Positions 48,043-55,677 are shown, counted from the first letter of the stretch. The stretch: DNA of 64,000 nucleotides from Roseateles toxinivorans (GCF_004362525.1 NZ_SNXS01000003.1:434001-498000), one strand, 5' to 3'. Numbers and translations: made by a program. The notes: generated by a model not told the origin, from the sequence alone.

Positions 48043-49197
48043 GTGCAAAGCATTATAGGGCGGAAAGCAGCGGGTTCGGCCAAGGCGGCGAAGCCACGCG
48101 GCGCAAGCCCGCGCCGAACCGGCAAAAAGGTGGCCTTAGGCATTCGTGTGCCGGTGAGCCCGCCCAAGCACACAGTGGCAAAAACGATAGCGCAGCGGCC
48201 AGCTGAACCGGCAAAAGCGAGTGCTGTGCCGGCGGTGAAGCGCGTCACCATCGACGATGGCTCGGCCGGCCAGCGCCTGGACAACTTCCTCTTGCGCGAA
48301 CTCAAGGGCGTGCCCAAGACGCACGTCTACCGGCTGATCCGTGCCGGCGAGGTGCGTGTCAACAAGGGCCGGGCCCATGCCGACACGCGGCTGGAACTGG
48401 GCGACGAGGTGCGCATTCCGCCGGTGCGCCTGCCCGAGCGGGTGGAGAACGGCGCACCCGCAGCGCCACCGCGCGAGTTTCCCATCGTGTTCGAAGACGA
48501 GCATTTGATCGCCATCAACAAACCGGCCGGTGTGGCCGTGCACGGCGGCAGCGGCGTCAGCTTCGGCGTGATCGAGCAGCTGCGCCAAGCCCGGCCGACG
48601 GCCAAATTCCTGGAATTGGTGCATCGGCTGGACCGCGAAACCTCGGGCCTGCTGTTGATCGCCAAGAAGCGCAGTGCGCTGACCGGCCTGCAGACCCAGT
48701 TCCGCGAGCGCGAGACCGGCAAGACCTATGCCGCCCTGGTGGTCGGTGCCTGGGACGCGTCGAACAAGGTCATCGACGTGCCGCTGCACAAGTTTCTCGA
48801 CGCCGATGGCGAGCGCCGGGTGCGCGCGGTGACCTCATCCCATGATGTCAATGCCGAGGACGCCCGCCGTTCGATCTCGCTGGTCCGGCTGGCCAGGGCC
48901 TTCGACGGCTTCAGCTTGCTGGACGTGACGATCAAGACCGGCCGCACGCACCAGATCCGCGTGCATTTGCAACATGCCGGCCACCCGATTGTTGGTGACA
49001 CCAAGTACGGCATCTTCGAGCTCAACCATGCCTTGGCCCGGGGCGAGCGCCTCGGTGGTCACAAATTCGAGCGCATGTTCCTGCATGCCCGGCGGCTGAA
49101 GTTCAACCACCCCGCCACGGGCGAGGAGATTGAACTCGTCGCACCATTGCCTCCCGAATGCGAAGCCTTGCTCGCTGTGTTGAAAGTAACTGCGTGA
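48043..49197 (+). CDS. rluC: Ribosomal large-subunit pseudouridine synthase RluC-like
   Basis: A 384-residue pseudouridine synthase for 23S rRNA (positions 955, 2504, 2580 in the E. coli enzyme). S4-like RNA-binding domain begins about residue 70 (GQRLDNFLLRELKGVPKTHVYR); catalytic aspartate in HRLDRETSGLLLIAK; ITGRTHQIR-type segment as KTGRTHQIRVHLQHAGHP. The first ~65 residues are a basic, disordered tail (KPRGASPRRTGKK). The true start is uncertain: GTG 48043 or 48040, no good Shine-Dalgarno, or a TTG at 47845. Divergent from rne, as in E. coli. Confidence 0.85.
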   Translation: MQSIIGRKAAGSAKAAKPRGASPRRTGKKVALGIRVPVSPPKHTVAKTIAQRPAEPAKASAVPAVKRVTIDDGSAGQRLDNFLLRELKGVPKTHVYRLIRAGEVRVNKGRAHADTRLELGDEVRIPPVRLPERVENGAPAAPPREFPIVFEDEHLIAINKPAGVAVHGGSGVSFGVIEQLRQARPTAKFLELVHRLDRETSGLLLIAKKRSALTGLQTQFRERETGKTYAALVVGAWDASNKVIDVPLHKFLDADGERRVRAVTSSHDVNAEDARRSISLVRLARAFDGFSLLDVTIKTGRTHQIRVHLQHAGHPIVGDTKYGIFELNHALARGERLGGHKFERMFLHARRLKFNHPATGEEIELVAPLPPECEALLAVLKVTA

Positions 49198-49856
49198 ACC
49201 GACCCCGCCAATTTGATCTGATCGTCTTCGACTGGGATGGCACTCTGTATGACTCGACGGCGCTGATCACCCGTGCCATCCAGTCTGCCTGCGCCGACGT
49301 CGGCACCACCGTGCCCAGCGACCAGGCGGCCAGCTATGTGATAGGCCTGGGCCTGCAGGACGCGCTGCGCCATGCCGCGCCCGATCTGCCGGCCGACAAA
49401 TACCCCGAGCTGGGCCTGCGCTTTCGCCATCACTACTTCGAGAGCAAGCACGAGCTGGTGCTGTTCGAGGGAGTGTTGGCGATGCTGGACAGCCTGAAGG
49501 CCCGCCACCACTGGCTGGCCGTGGCCACCGGCAAGAACCGCAGGGGCCTGGACGAGGCGCTGGACAGCGCCCAGCTCAAGGGCATGTTCGACAGCAGCCG
49601 CACCGCCGACGAGACCGCCTCCAAGCCGAATCCGCAGATGCTGCTGGAGCTGATGCGCGAGCTGGGCACGGAGCCCGAGCGCACGTTGATGATTGGCGAC
49701 ACCACGCACGATCTGCAGCTGGCCGTCAACGCCGGCACGGCCTGCCTGGGTGTCAGCTACGGCGCGCACGAGCACGACAGCTTCCATACCTTTGCGCCGG
49801 TCCACGTGGCGCATAGCGTGGCCGAGCTGCATCAATGGCTGGACTCCTATGCATGA
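49194..49856 (+). CDS. HAD-superfamily phosphatase (phosphoglycolate phosphatase-like)
   Basis: A 220-residue HAD hydrolase. Nucleophile motif FDWDGTLYDST, motif II/III with GKNRRGLDE and KPNPQML, and motif IV IGDTTHDLQLAVNAG are intact; helical cap between motifs I and II. Resembles Gph-like phosphatases; the actual substrate is not inferable. GTG start at 49194 overlaps the rluC stop (GTGA), and the stop overlaps the Rieske gene start, so the four genes 48.0-51.3 kb look like one operon. Confidence 0.88.
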   Translation: MNRPRQFDLIVFDWDGTLYDSTALITRAIQSACADVGTTVPSDQAASYVIGLGLQDALRHAAPDLPADKYPELGLRFRHHYFESKHELVLFEGVLAMLDSLKARHHWLAVATGKNRRGLDEALDSAQLKGMFDSSRTADETASKPNPQMLLELMRELGTEPERTLMIGDTTHDLQLAVNAGTACLGVSYGAHEHDSFHTFAPVHVAHSVAELHQWLDSYA

Positions 49857-50259
49857 AGCACCCACAGGCGAGCCGCTGCTGTTGTGCCGCTCCGACGAGT
49901 TGGCCGAGCGGGGCACGGCCGTCGTCTTCGATGTGTTGCAATGGGGTGAGGCGGTGCGCGCATTCGTGCTGCGCTTCGATGGCGAAGTGTTCGCCTACCT
50001 GAATCGCTGCGTCCATGTGCCCACCGAGATGGACTGGCAGCCCGGCGAATTTCTAGACAGCTCCAAGGAATACATCATGTGTTCCATCCACGGCGCGGCC
50101 TATGAGCCGCGCACCGGGCAGATCGTGTCCGGCCCCTGCTCACGCGGCAGGCTGACGCGCATCCAGGTGCAGGAGCGCGAGGGCCAGGTCTACTGGTTCC
50201 CGAACCGGGACACCAAGCCCGTTCAGGCCCTACCCTCCGATATTGAAGGCAAAGCATGA
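49849..50259 (+). CDS. Rieske [2Fe-2S] protein
   Basis: A 136-residue cytoplasmic Rieske protein. The cluster ligands are Cys54 and His56 (NRCVHVP) and Cys78 and His81 (MCSIHGAAY), the CxH...CxxH pattern. No oxygenase catalytic domain and no transmembrane anchor, so it is a stand-alone ferredoxin-type electron carrier or sensor. Start ATG 49849 lies inside the end of the HAD gene; the stop overlaps the S49 protease gene by 4 bp. Conserved company of Rieske, HAD and S49 genes after rluC is common in Burkholderiales; the shared role is unknown. Confidence 0.85.
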   Translation: MHEAPTGEPLLLCRSDELAERGTAVVFDVLQWGEAVRAFVLRFDGEVFAYLNRCVHVPTEMDWQPGEFLDSSKEYIMCSIHGAAYEPRTGQIVSGPCSRGRLTRIQVQEREGQVYWFPNRDTKPVQALPSDIEGKA

Positions 50260-51326
50260 CTCCGAATGACGATCTGCCCGGCGCGGTGCCCGATCCGGGC
50301 CCGGCCACACTGAATGTGGACAACACCCCCGCGCCGCCCGGCACGCCTCCGGTGGCCGCGGCTGCCCCCGCGCCCAGCGCCGCCGCCTCGGCCACCCACT
50401 CGGTGGTCGGCCTGGAGCCGGTGCTGGAGCAGTTTGCGCGCGAGTACCTGCGTGACCGCCGCAGCGACCGCCGCTGGCGCAGCTTCTTCCGGCTGATCTG
50501 GCTGGGCATCATTGCCTTGTTCGCCTGGTTCCTGTTCCTGCAGCGCCATCACACGCCATCGCCCAGCGGTCCGCACACGGCCCTGGTCGAGGTGCGCGGT
50601 GAGATCGCCGTGGACACCGAGGCCAGCGCCGAGAACCTGCTGGCAGCCTTGCGGCCGGCCTTCGAGGACCATGGCGCCCAGGCCGTGGTGCTGCGCATGA
50701 ACTCGCCCGGCGGCAGCCCGGTGCAGTCGGGCATCGTCTATGACGAGATCCGCCGGCTCAAGGCCCTGTACAAGAAGCCGGTCTATGCCGTGGTCGAGGA
50801 AATGTGCGCCTCGGGCTGCTATTACATGGCCGCCGCGGCCGACGAGATCTATGTGGACAAGGCCTCGGTGGTCGGCTCCATCGGCGTGCTGATGGATGGC
50901 TTCGGCTTCACCGGCGTGATGGAGAAGTATGGCGTCGAGCGCCGCCTGCTCACCGCCGGTGAGAACAAGGGCATGCTGGATCCGTTCTCGCCGGTCAGCG
51001 AGAAGCAGCGCGGCTTTGCCCAGGCGATGCTGGACCAGATCCACCGCCAGTTCATCAAGGCCGTGAAAGACGGCCGCGGCAAGCGCCTGAAGGAAACGCC
51101 GGAGACCTTCTCCGGCCTGTTCTGGAACGGCGAGGAGTCGATCAAGCTGGGCCTGGCCGACAAGATCGGCAGCCTGGACTTCGTCGCCCGCGAGGTCGTC
51201 AAGGCCGAGGACGTGATCGACTACACGCCCAAGGACAATGTCGCCGAGCGCCTGGCCAAGCGCTTTGGCGCCGCCATCGGCGAGGGCTCGGTGCGGGCCA
51301 TGCGGGGCGTGATCAATCTGCGCTGA
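50256..51326 (+). CDS. S49-family membrane protease (SppA/SohB-like)
   Basis: A 356-residue signal-peptide-peptidase-like serine protease. Pro/Ala-rich cytoplasmic N terminus (about 1-60), one transmembrane helix (about 78-95), then the ClpP-like domain. The Ser-Lys dyad is Ser186 (MCASGCYYMAA) and Lys238 (AGENKGMLDPF). Single SppA domain, half the length of E. coli SppA, closer to SohB. Probably clears cleaved signal peptides or acts in envelope quality control. Starts with ATGA overlap. Terminator follows at 51348-51380. Confidence 0.9.
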   Translation: MTPNDDLPGAVPDPGPATLNVDNTPAPPGTPPVAAAAPAPSAAASATHSVVGLEPVLEQFAREYLRDRRSDRRWRSFFRLIWLGIIALFAWFLFLQRHHTPSPSGPHTALVEVRGEIAVDTEASAENLLAALRPAFEDHGAQAVVLRMNSPGGSPVQSGIVYDEIRRLKALYKKPVYAVVEEMCASGCYYMAAAADEIYVDKASVVGSIGVLMDGFGFTGVMEKYGVERRLLTAGENKGMLDPFSPVSEKQRGFAQAMLDQIHRQFIKAVKDGRGKRLKETPETFSGLFWNGEESIKLGLADKIGSLDFVAREVVKAEDVIDYTPKDNVAERLAKRFGAAIGEGSVRAMRGVINLR

Positions 51327-51347
51327 TGACCCCGCGGCAATGAAAAT

Positions 51348-51380
51348 AGAGCCGGAGCCCTTGCGGGTTCCGGCTCTTTG
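51348..51380 (+). terminator. Rho-independent terminator after the S49 protease
   Basis: AGAGCCGGA/TCCGGCTCT arms (51348-51356 and 51369-51377) extended by CCC/GGG with one mismatch, followed by a short T run (CTTTG). Plus strand; the next gene is convergent. Confidence 0.75.
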
Positions 51381-51427
51381 CGTTGTGGGGCTTGTACCAC
51401 CCCATCCCCGAGCGACGTCTTCTTGTT

Positions 51428-52450
51428 TTACTGGGCCTTGCGGCGGCGCGAGACCAGGGCCACGGTCAGCAGACCGGCCATCATCAGCGCATAGGTTTCG
51501 GGCTCCGGCACGGGCGTGGTCGGCACGAAGGGCTCGTAGCCCAGCTCCAGCTTGCCGTTCGGCCCTGCGCTCAGCGAGTTGGCGATCAGGGTGCCTTCCA
51601 GGTGGCCGCTGCCGATGACATTGGCGTTCACCGCCAGCACGCTGCCGTTGAGGAAGGTGCTGACATTGACGCTGGTGGCATTGCTCAGGTTGTAGATCAC
51701 GCGGTCGCGGTGCGAGGCCAGACCGTCGCTGGAATTGGCCTGGTCGCCACCCAGATTGCCGGAGAACACGACGTTGGTCAGCGAGCTGTTGATCACCACA
51801 TGGGCGCCGGCCTTGACGTTGTTCAAGGTGATATTGCTCAGCGCGGTGTTGCCCAGATTGAAGATCTGCACGTCGGAGCTGCCGTCACCGGTCAAGGTCA
51901 CGCCGCCGGCGCTGGCGGACCAGCTGCCGATCTGTGCCTGGCCCGCCAGCGTGCTGGACAGGCCGCTGAGTTGCGTCTTAGCGCCAGCGAAGTCCAGGTA
52001 GCTGGCGTTCTGCGTGGCCGTGCCGTACTGCCAGCTGACCGCGGTCAGGCTGGTGCCGTAGACGATGTCACCGGCCTTCAGCTGGCTGGGCACCCAGGGA
52101 GCGGTGCTCGGGCCGATCGAGGCATTGGTGTTGGTGTTGTAGGTCGGGCCGTTGTAGATCGAGCCGGCAACGCCCCATTGACCGGTCAGCGAGACGCTGC
52201 CGCCCACAACCAGCGACGGAGCCGTCGAGCCGAAGGCATTGCGGTAGCCGACATCGAAGCCGGAGGTCAGGTTGCCACCGACGGCCAGGCGGCCTTCGAC
52301 GTCGGAGGCGGCGTTCACATTGCCGAAGAAAAAGCCGCTGTAACCGGCGGCCGGGCCGAGGTCGATCAGGGGCAGGGCCTGGGCGGCGCCGCAAGCGGCG
52401 GCCAGCAGGCTCAAGGCGGCGAAACGATTCAGACTCTTCTTGATATTCAT
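51428..52450 (-). CDS. Choice-of-anchor-A family protein with PEP-CTERM sorting signal
   Basis: A 340-residue exported protein. Signal peptide about 1-26 (AAACGAAQA). The body is a choice-of-anchor-A domain (beta-helical, repeated GN/NG turns such as FGNVNAASDVEGRLAVGGN and NGSVLAVNANVIGSG). The C terminus carries the PEP-CTERM signal: VPEPETYALMMAGLLTVALV followed by the basic cluster SRRRKAQ. Such proteins are processed by exosortase/EpsH systems and linked to exopolysaccharide production. No exosortase gene is in this window. Codon bias matches neighbours, so transfer is not obvious. Confidence 0.93.
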   Translation of the reverse strand: MNIKKSLNRFAALSLLAAACGAAQALPLIDLGPAAGYSGFFFGNVNAASDVEGRLAVGGNLTSGFDVGYRNAFGSTAPSLVVGGSVSLTGQWGVAGSIYNGPTYNTNTNASIGPSTAPWVPSQLKAGDIVYGTSLTAVSWQYGTATQNASYLDFAGAKTQLSGLSSTLAGQAQIGSWSASAGGVTLTGDGSSDVQIFNLGNTALSNITLNNVKAGAHVVINSSLTNVVFSGNLGGDQANSSDGLASHRDRVIYNLSNATSVNVSTFLNGSVLAVNANVIGSGHLEGTLIANSLSAGPNGKLELGYEPFVPTTPVPEPETYALMMAGLLTVALVSRRRKAQ

Positions 52451-52501
52451 GGTGAATCTCCCTAGTGGCTTTCAGTGGTTGGCCGTGTTGAGCCGGCCAG
52501 G

Positions 52502-52522
52502 TGGTTTGCAATTGGTTTGCAA
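52502..52522. repeat. Direct repeat TGGTTTGCAA x2 with 11-bp period
   Basis: TGGTTTGCAA occurs at 52502-52511 and 52513-52522, 52-72 bp before the PEP-CTERM gene start. The spacing of one helical turn fits two adjacent protein half-sites. Confidence 0.8.
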
Positions 52523-52555
52523 CCGGAGCGGATTCTAGGGAGGCGGGTCGCGCTG

Positions 52556-52580
52556 TGATCCCCCTGGCTAAGGGGGATCA
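52556..52580. repeat. Perfect 9-bp inverted repeat upstream of the PEP-CTERM gene
   Basis: TGATCCCCC (52556-52564) and GGGGGATCA (52572-52580) around a 7-nt loop. Could be an operator for a dimeric regulator, or a transcribed hairpin; there is no T tract. Confidence 0.85.
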
Positions 52581-52714
52581 CCTGGGGCGATGTGCGTTTC
52601 TTCACGTGCTGAGAATTGGTATCTCAGTGGTTTTGTTCAGTGATCGCGTTTTCAGCAGATCAAGCCCGCAAACCTTGCCCTCACGGCGGGGTTTGGGGGC
52701 CAAGGAGACGACCT

Positions 52715-53260
52715 TTAGTGATTACACCCCGGGCCGTGCACATGACCCGCGTGTCCATGGTCATGGTCGTGATGATCATGATCGTGGTTGTGTTCCATGA
52801 CCTCGGGCAGCTGGCTCAGCAGCGCCGGCGGATCGAAGGGCGCGACCTCGGGGGCCAGCACGAAGTGCTGGCGTTCCAGCCACTGGGCCAGCTGTGGGTC
52901 GCCGGGCAGGCGCAGATGGTCGTCATGGGCTTCCATATGCACATGCATCTCGCCCAGCTGATGGGCCAGGCGCAGCAGGTCGCCCGGCTTGCCGTGCTCG
53001 GCATTGGCACGCACCAGCAGCAGGTGCTCGGGGGCGGCCTCGACGCGCAGCAGCGAGCCGTCCTCGGCCACCAGCACATCGCCGCCGCGCAGCGTGCTGC
53101 CCTTGGGCAGGCGCAGGCCCAGCTCCAGGCCCTCGCCGTTGCTCAGATTGGCCTCATGGTGCTGACGGTGGGCAAAGGGCAGGGCCAGCACGCCGGCGCG
53201 CTTGAGCAGCACCGGGGCCAGGCCTTCGCCCTGGGGCAGGAGTTTTTGGATGATCAGCAT
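52715..53260 (-). CDS. ureE: Urease accessory metallochaperone UreE
   Basis: A 181-residue nickel chaperone for urease maturation. N-terminal UreE domain (MLIIQKLLPQGEG, LRLPKGSTLRGGDVLVAEDGSLLRV), C-terminal domain with LLRLAHQLGEMHVHMEAHDDHLRL, and a strongly His-rich tail (HNHDHDHHDHDHGHAGHVHG) that binds nickel. Start ATG 53260 (MLIIQ) by family; ATG 53275 also possible. No ureABC, ureDFG genes are adjacent; it stands between a PEP-CTERM gene and an unrelated divergent gene. Confidence 0.9.
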   Translation of the reverse strand: MLIIQKLLPQGEGLAPVLLKRAGVLALPFAHRQHHEANLSNGEGLELGLRLPKGSTLRGGDVLVAEDGSLLRVEAAPEHLLLVRANAEHGKPGDLLRLAHQLGEMHVHMEAHDDHLRLPGDPQLAQWLERQHFVLAPEVAPFDPPALLSQLPEVMEHNHDHDHHDHDHGHAGHVHGPGCNH

Positions 53261-53372
53261 GGGTGAGACCGGCATGAAGTGGGGTGTGGGGCAGGACTGT
53301 ACGGCAAGTGGCCCGGTGGCGGTGGTGACGGCGACAATGCCCGGACCACAGGCTGATCCCGCAGGCAACTCG

Positions 53373-53876
53373 ATGAAACTGGCAGTTGACGTTCACTACG
53401 ACGCCGAAGGCGCCCATGCCGCCGCCGTGGCCTTCGAGGACTGGGGCGCCGCGGAAGCCCTCCGCGCCTACACCTCCCGCATCAGCCATGTCGAGAAGGC
53501 GCCGCGCGGCGAGCTGGATCTGCGCGAGCTGCCATGCCTGCTGCAACTGCTGCGCGAACATGCGCTGGACCCCGAGGTCATCGTCATCGACGGCTTCGTC
53601 CACCTCGACGCGCAGGAGACCCCGGGCCTGGGCCAGCACCTGTTCCATGCCCTTGGCGGCCGCGTTGCCATCATCGGCATCTCCAAGACGGCGATGGCCG
53701 AGACTCCAGCGCAGTTCGAGGTGGTCAGGGAAGAAGAAACCCGCCCGCTGATCGTGACCTGCGCCGGCATCGACCTCGGCGCGGCCAAGGCCCGGCTGCG
53801 CACCATGCATGGCAGGAAACGTGTGCCGACGCTGCTGAAGCTGGTGGCGAGGTTGGCTAAGGGGGCAGGGGGGTAG
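53373..53876 (+). CDS. Endonuclease V-like protein (short)
   Basis: A 167-residue protein resembling endonuclease V (deoxyinosine 3'-endonuclease, nfi), shorter than the usual 210-230 residues. The three metal-binding carboxylates are retained: Asp6 (AVDVHY), Glu52 (LRELPCLL) and Asp73 (VIDGFVHLD), plus GISKTAMAE and the C-terminal IDLGAAKARLRTMHGRKRVPT helix. The segment following the usual YVSPGH region is shortened. It may act in inosine repair or on RNA. Start ATG 53373 (MKLAVDVHY) from the family. Its end overlaps the remnant described next. Confidence 0.8.
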   Translation: MKLAVDVHYDAEGAHAAAVAFEDWGAAEALRAYTSRISHVEKAPRGELDLRELPCLLQLLREHALDPEVIVIDGFVHLDAQETPGLGQHLFHALGGRVAIIGISKTAMAETPAQFEVVREEETRPLIVTCAGIDLGAAKARLRTMHGRKRVPTLLKLVARLAKGAGG

Positions 53877-54103
53877 TGGTGTGCTCGGGCACGACGTTGG
53901 ACGGTGACCAGCGGTGCTCCAGTACCTCGGCGAAGCCCCGGGCATGCAGGGCAAGCGACAGGTCAAGGCGGTCGGCTATGCGAAGGGGGGCGCTTCCGGC
54001 GCGCGCCTTTGGCCGCAGCCTCCCTCAGTCGACTGATCAGCAGTGCCGCGTTAGCCGGGCCTGCTTCGACGCTGGCCACGACCAGCGACGGTGTCGGCGA
54101 CAT
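53857..54103 (-). pseudogene. Possible frameshifted short gene of unknown function
   Basis: On the minus strand an ATG at 54103 opens a frame that reads like coding sequence (VVASVEAGPANAALLISRLREAAAKG) and then stops; one base off, from about a run of six C residues near 53990, reading continues with RIADRLDLSLALHARGFAEV and ends at 53857. A single-base indel in the homopolymer would join the two into one protein of about 80 residues. I cannot name a family. It may equally be chance open reading in GC-rich DNA. Confidence 0.3.
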
Positions 54104-54129
54104 CAACCCCGGTGACCACCGCGTGCGGG

Positions 54130-54327
54130 CTATTTGGTCAGTATCAGCTTGCCCAGCTGGGTGAGCCTCAGGCGGTAGGTGCAGCCCTGGTGGTCGATCT
54201 GCGCCTCACGGGCGCCGCCGAGCAGGATTTCGCTGGTCCAGCGGGCAGGCGGCGGGTTAGTCTCGACGTGACGGGGCGCCTGGGGCTGGCCCGTTGCGGC
54301 ATCTGGGCAATGAGAAGAGGTGTCCAT
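54130..54327 (-). CDS. hemP: Hemin uptake protein HemP
   Basis: A 65-residue protein with the HemP domain at the C terminus: WTSEILLGGAREAQIDHQG followed by TYRLRLTQLGKLILTK. HemP is iron-regulated and promotes haemin-uptake gene expression in several proteobacteria (e.g. HmuP). Start ATG 54327 follows a Fur-box-like palindrome by 11 bp. No hmu transport genes follow, so it stands alone. It is divergent from the bacterioferritin gene, across 138 bp. Confidence 0.85.
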   Translation of the reverse strand: MDTSSHCPDAATGQPQAPRHVETNPPPARWTSEILLGGAREAQIDHQGCTYRLRLTQLGKLILTK

Positions 54328-54338
54328 GCCCGCATAAT

Positions 54339-54359
54339 AAATGCGAATTAGTCGCATTT
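54339..54359. promoter_or_regulatory. Fur-box-like palindrome between hemP and bfr
   Basis: AAATGCGA-ATTAG-TCGCATTT: perfect 8-bp arms around 5 bp, resembling betaproteobacterial Fur boxes that use GCGAAT/ATTCGC half-sites. Sits directly before hemP and in the shared divergent region with bfr, so it could control both. Confidence 0.65.
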
Positions 54360-54465
54360 GCAATCTTGTTTTTTTTGGGGCGCTCTGCTAGTGCTTCTCA
54401 CTCATCGCTGACAGCGCGCGCCCAGGCGTTCAGAATCGTCGAATTGATTTTCTCAGGAGCAAGCA

Positions 54466-54942
54466 ATGAAGGGCGATGCCAAGGTCTTGGAGTACTTGAA
54501 TCTCCAGCTGAAGAACGAGCTGACCGCGATCAACCAGTACTTTCTGCACTACCGCATGCTGGACAACTGGGGCTTCAAGCGCCTGGCCAAGCATGAGTAC
54601 CAGGAGTCGATCGAGGAAATGAAGCATGCCGACAAGCTGATGACACGCATCCTGATGCTGGACGGCCTGCCGAACCTGCAAGACCTGGGCAAGCTGATGA
54701 TTGGCGAGAGCGCCGTCGAGGTGCTGCACTGCGATCTGAAGCTGGAGTTGGGCACGCAGCCGCTGCTGCGGGACGCCATCGCTCACTGCGAAAGCGTGCG
54801 CGACTATGTGTCACGTGACCTGTTCGTCGAGATCCTGGACGACACCGAGGAACACGCCGACCACCTGGAAACCGAGATCGAGCTGGTGGCCAAGCTGGGC
54901 GAGCAGAACTGGATGCAGAGCCAGGTGCACGAGGCTTCATAA
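54466..54942 (+). CDS. bfr: Bacterioferritin
   Basis: A 158-residue haem-containing iron-storage protein forming a 24-mer. Met52 (EEMKHAD), the axial haem ligand, is present; ferroxidase ligands Glu18, Glu51, His54, Glu94 and His130 can be placed by simple alignment. The position of E. coli Glu127 appears to be Thr127 in ILDDTEEH, with Glu128 adjacent; whether this changes the site is unclear. AGGAG Shine-Dalgarno at the right distance. Followed by bfd, its iron-release partner. Confidence 0.95.
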   Translation: MKGDAKVLEYLNLQLKNELTAINQYFLHYRMLDNWGFKRLAKHEYQESIEEMKHADKLMTRILMLDGLPNLQDLGKLMIGESAVEVLHCDLKLELGTQPLLRDAIAHCESVRDYVSRDLFVEILDDTEEHADHLETEIELVAKLGEQNWMQSQVHEAS

Positions 54943-54960
54943 GCGCTCGGACAGAGGCAA

Positions 54961-54980
54961 AACCCCTGAACCCTGGGGTT
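54961..54980 (+). terminator. Weak hairpin after bfr
   Basis: AACCCC/GGGGTT arms (6 bp, loop TGAACCCT) followed by GTTCTCT. A T-poor tail, so a weak terminator or mRNA-stabilising hairpin between bfr and bfd. Confidence 0.4.
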
Positions 54981-54993
54981 GTTCTCTGTAAAC

Positions 54994-55014
54994 AATTGAG
55001 AAGCGTTCGCATTT
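54994..55014. promoter_or_regulatory. Second Fur-box-like site, upstream of bfd
   Basis: Contains TGAGAAGCGTTCGCATT, resembling the TGAGAATGATTCGCATT form of betaproteobacterial Fur sites, and shares TCGCATTT with the hemP/bfr site. Located 43 bp before the bfd ATG at 55057. Confidence 0.55.
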
Positions 55015-55056
55015 CGATTAGAGTGCTGGCATCCGCTGAACGTGTTGCCTCACACC

Positions 55057-55284
55057 ATGATCGTCTGCCTTTGCCACCGAGTTTCCGACCGCGACATCAA
55101 GCGCGCGGTCGCCAATGGCGTGCACTGCTTCGAGCAGATGCAGGACGACTGCCATGTGGCCAGCGCCTGCGGGGCCTGCCATGACTGCGCCCGCGAGGTC
55201 TTCGATGAGGCCCTGTCGGGTCAGGCCTGCTCCACCGGCCACGGTGCCGGCCGCGTGATCAATATCCACGCCGTCACTGCCTGA
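55057..55284 (+). CDS. bfd: Bacterioferritin-associated ferredoxin
   Basis: A 75-residue [2Fe-2S] protein with cluster cysteines Cys4, Cys6 (VCLCHRVSD) and Cys38, Cys41 (CGACHDC). It reduces and mobilises iron stored in bacterioferritin. ATG 55057 gives the family N terminus MIVCLCHR. Extra cysteines (24, 32, 44, 62) are not part of the canonical cluster. The preceding Fur-like site suggests expression in iron limitation. Confidence 0.93.
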   Translation: MIVCLCHRVSDRDIKRAVANGVHCFEQMQDDCHVASACGACHDCAREVFDEALSGQACSTGHGAGRVINIHAVTA

Positions 55285-55677
55285 GTTCAACAGGAAAAAG
55301 GGCAGGTCCTGCGGGAGCAGGACCTGCCGAACGCGCTGGCGGACGCCACCCGAGACATTGCGGCTCGATCTGAGCCAAACGTGGGGCCGTGGCGTGGAGC
55401 CTTCTCTGGCGCGGACAACGCGGGCCCCGGCGAGCTGTCAGCAGCACGCGGCCCCGGCGATGTGGTGGACGAACCGGCGAACTACCGAGCTCGGTTCATG
55501 CCCTGCATCTTGCCGCTTCAGTTGCGGCTTGAAGGGCCGAAGAGCCCCCACAAGCCCCCGTCATTTGTCTGGGGCTGGATTTGCCCGTATTTCATCGCAG
55601 TGACCGGTCGGGCCGGCGTCATGATGTTTCGGCAACCAGGCCCATCCCGGCTTCACATCAAATAGAGCAAGAGACAT
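55285..55677. other. Intergenic region bfd to chemoreceptor
   Basis: About 390 bp. Directly after bfd lies a perfect 11-bp inverted repeat (GGCAGGTCCTG 55301-55311, CAGGACCTGCC 55318-55328, loop CGGGAG) without a T tract, probably a transcript-end or stability hairpin. The rest is GC-rich with no recognised promoter or riboswitch; the only sign of a promoter is weak AT-rich sequence near 55560-55600. Confidence 0.6.

Noticed and set aside
52616-53266. Plus-strand frame antisense to ureE
   Set aside because: Histidine-codon runs on the minus strand produce Val/Met repeats on the plus strand; UreE has domain support.
54466-54942. Loss of ferroxidase ligand in bacterioferritin (Thr at the Glu127 position)
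   Set aside because: The adjacent Glu128 and a DDTEEH context probably common in related proteins make a loss claim unsafe without an alignment.
55301-55328. 11-bp inverted repeat after bfd as a rho-independent terminator
   Set aside because: It lacks a T tract, so I list it only as a hairpin within the intergenic region.
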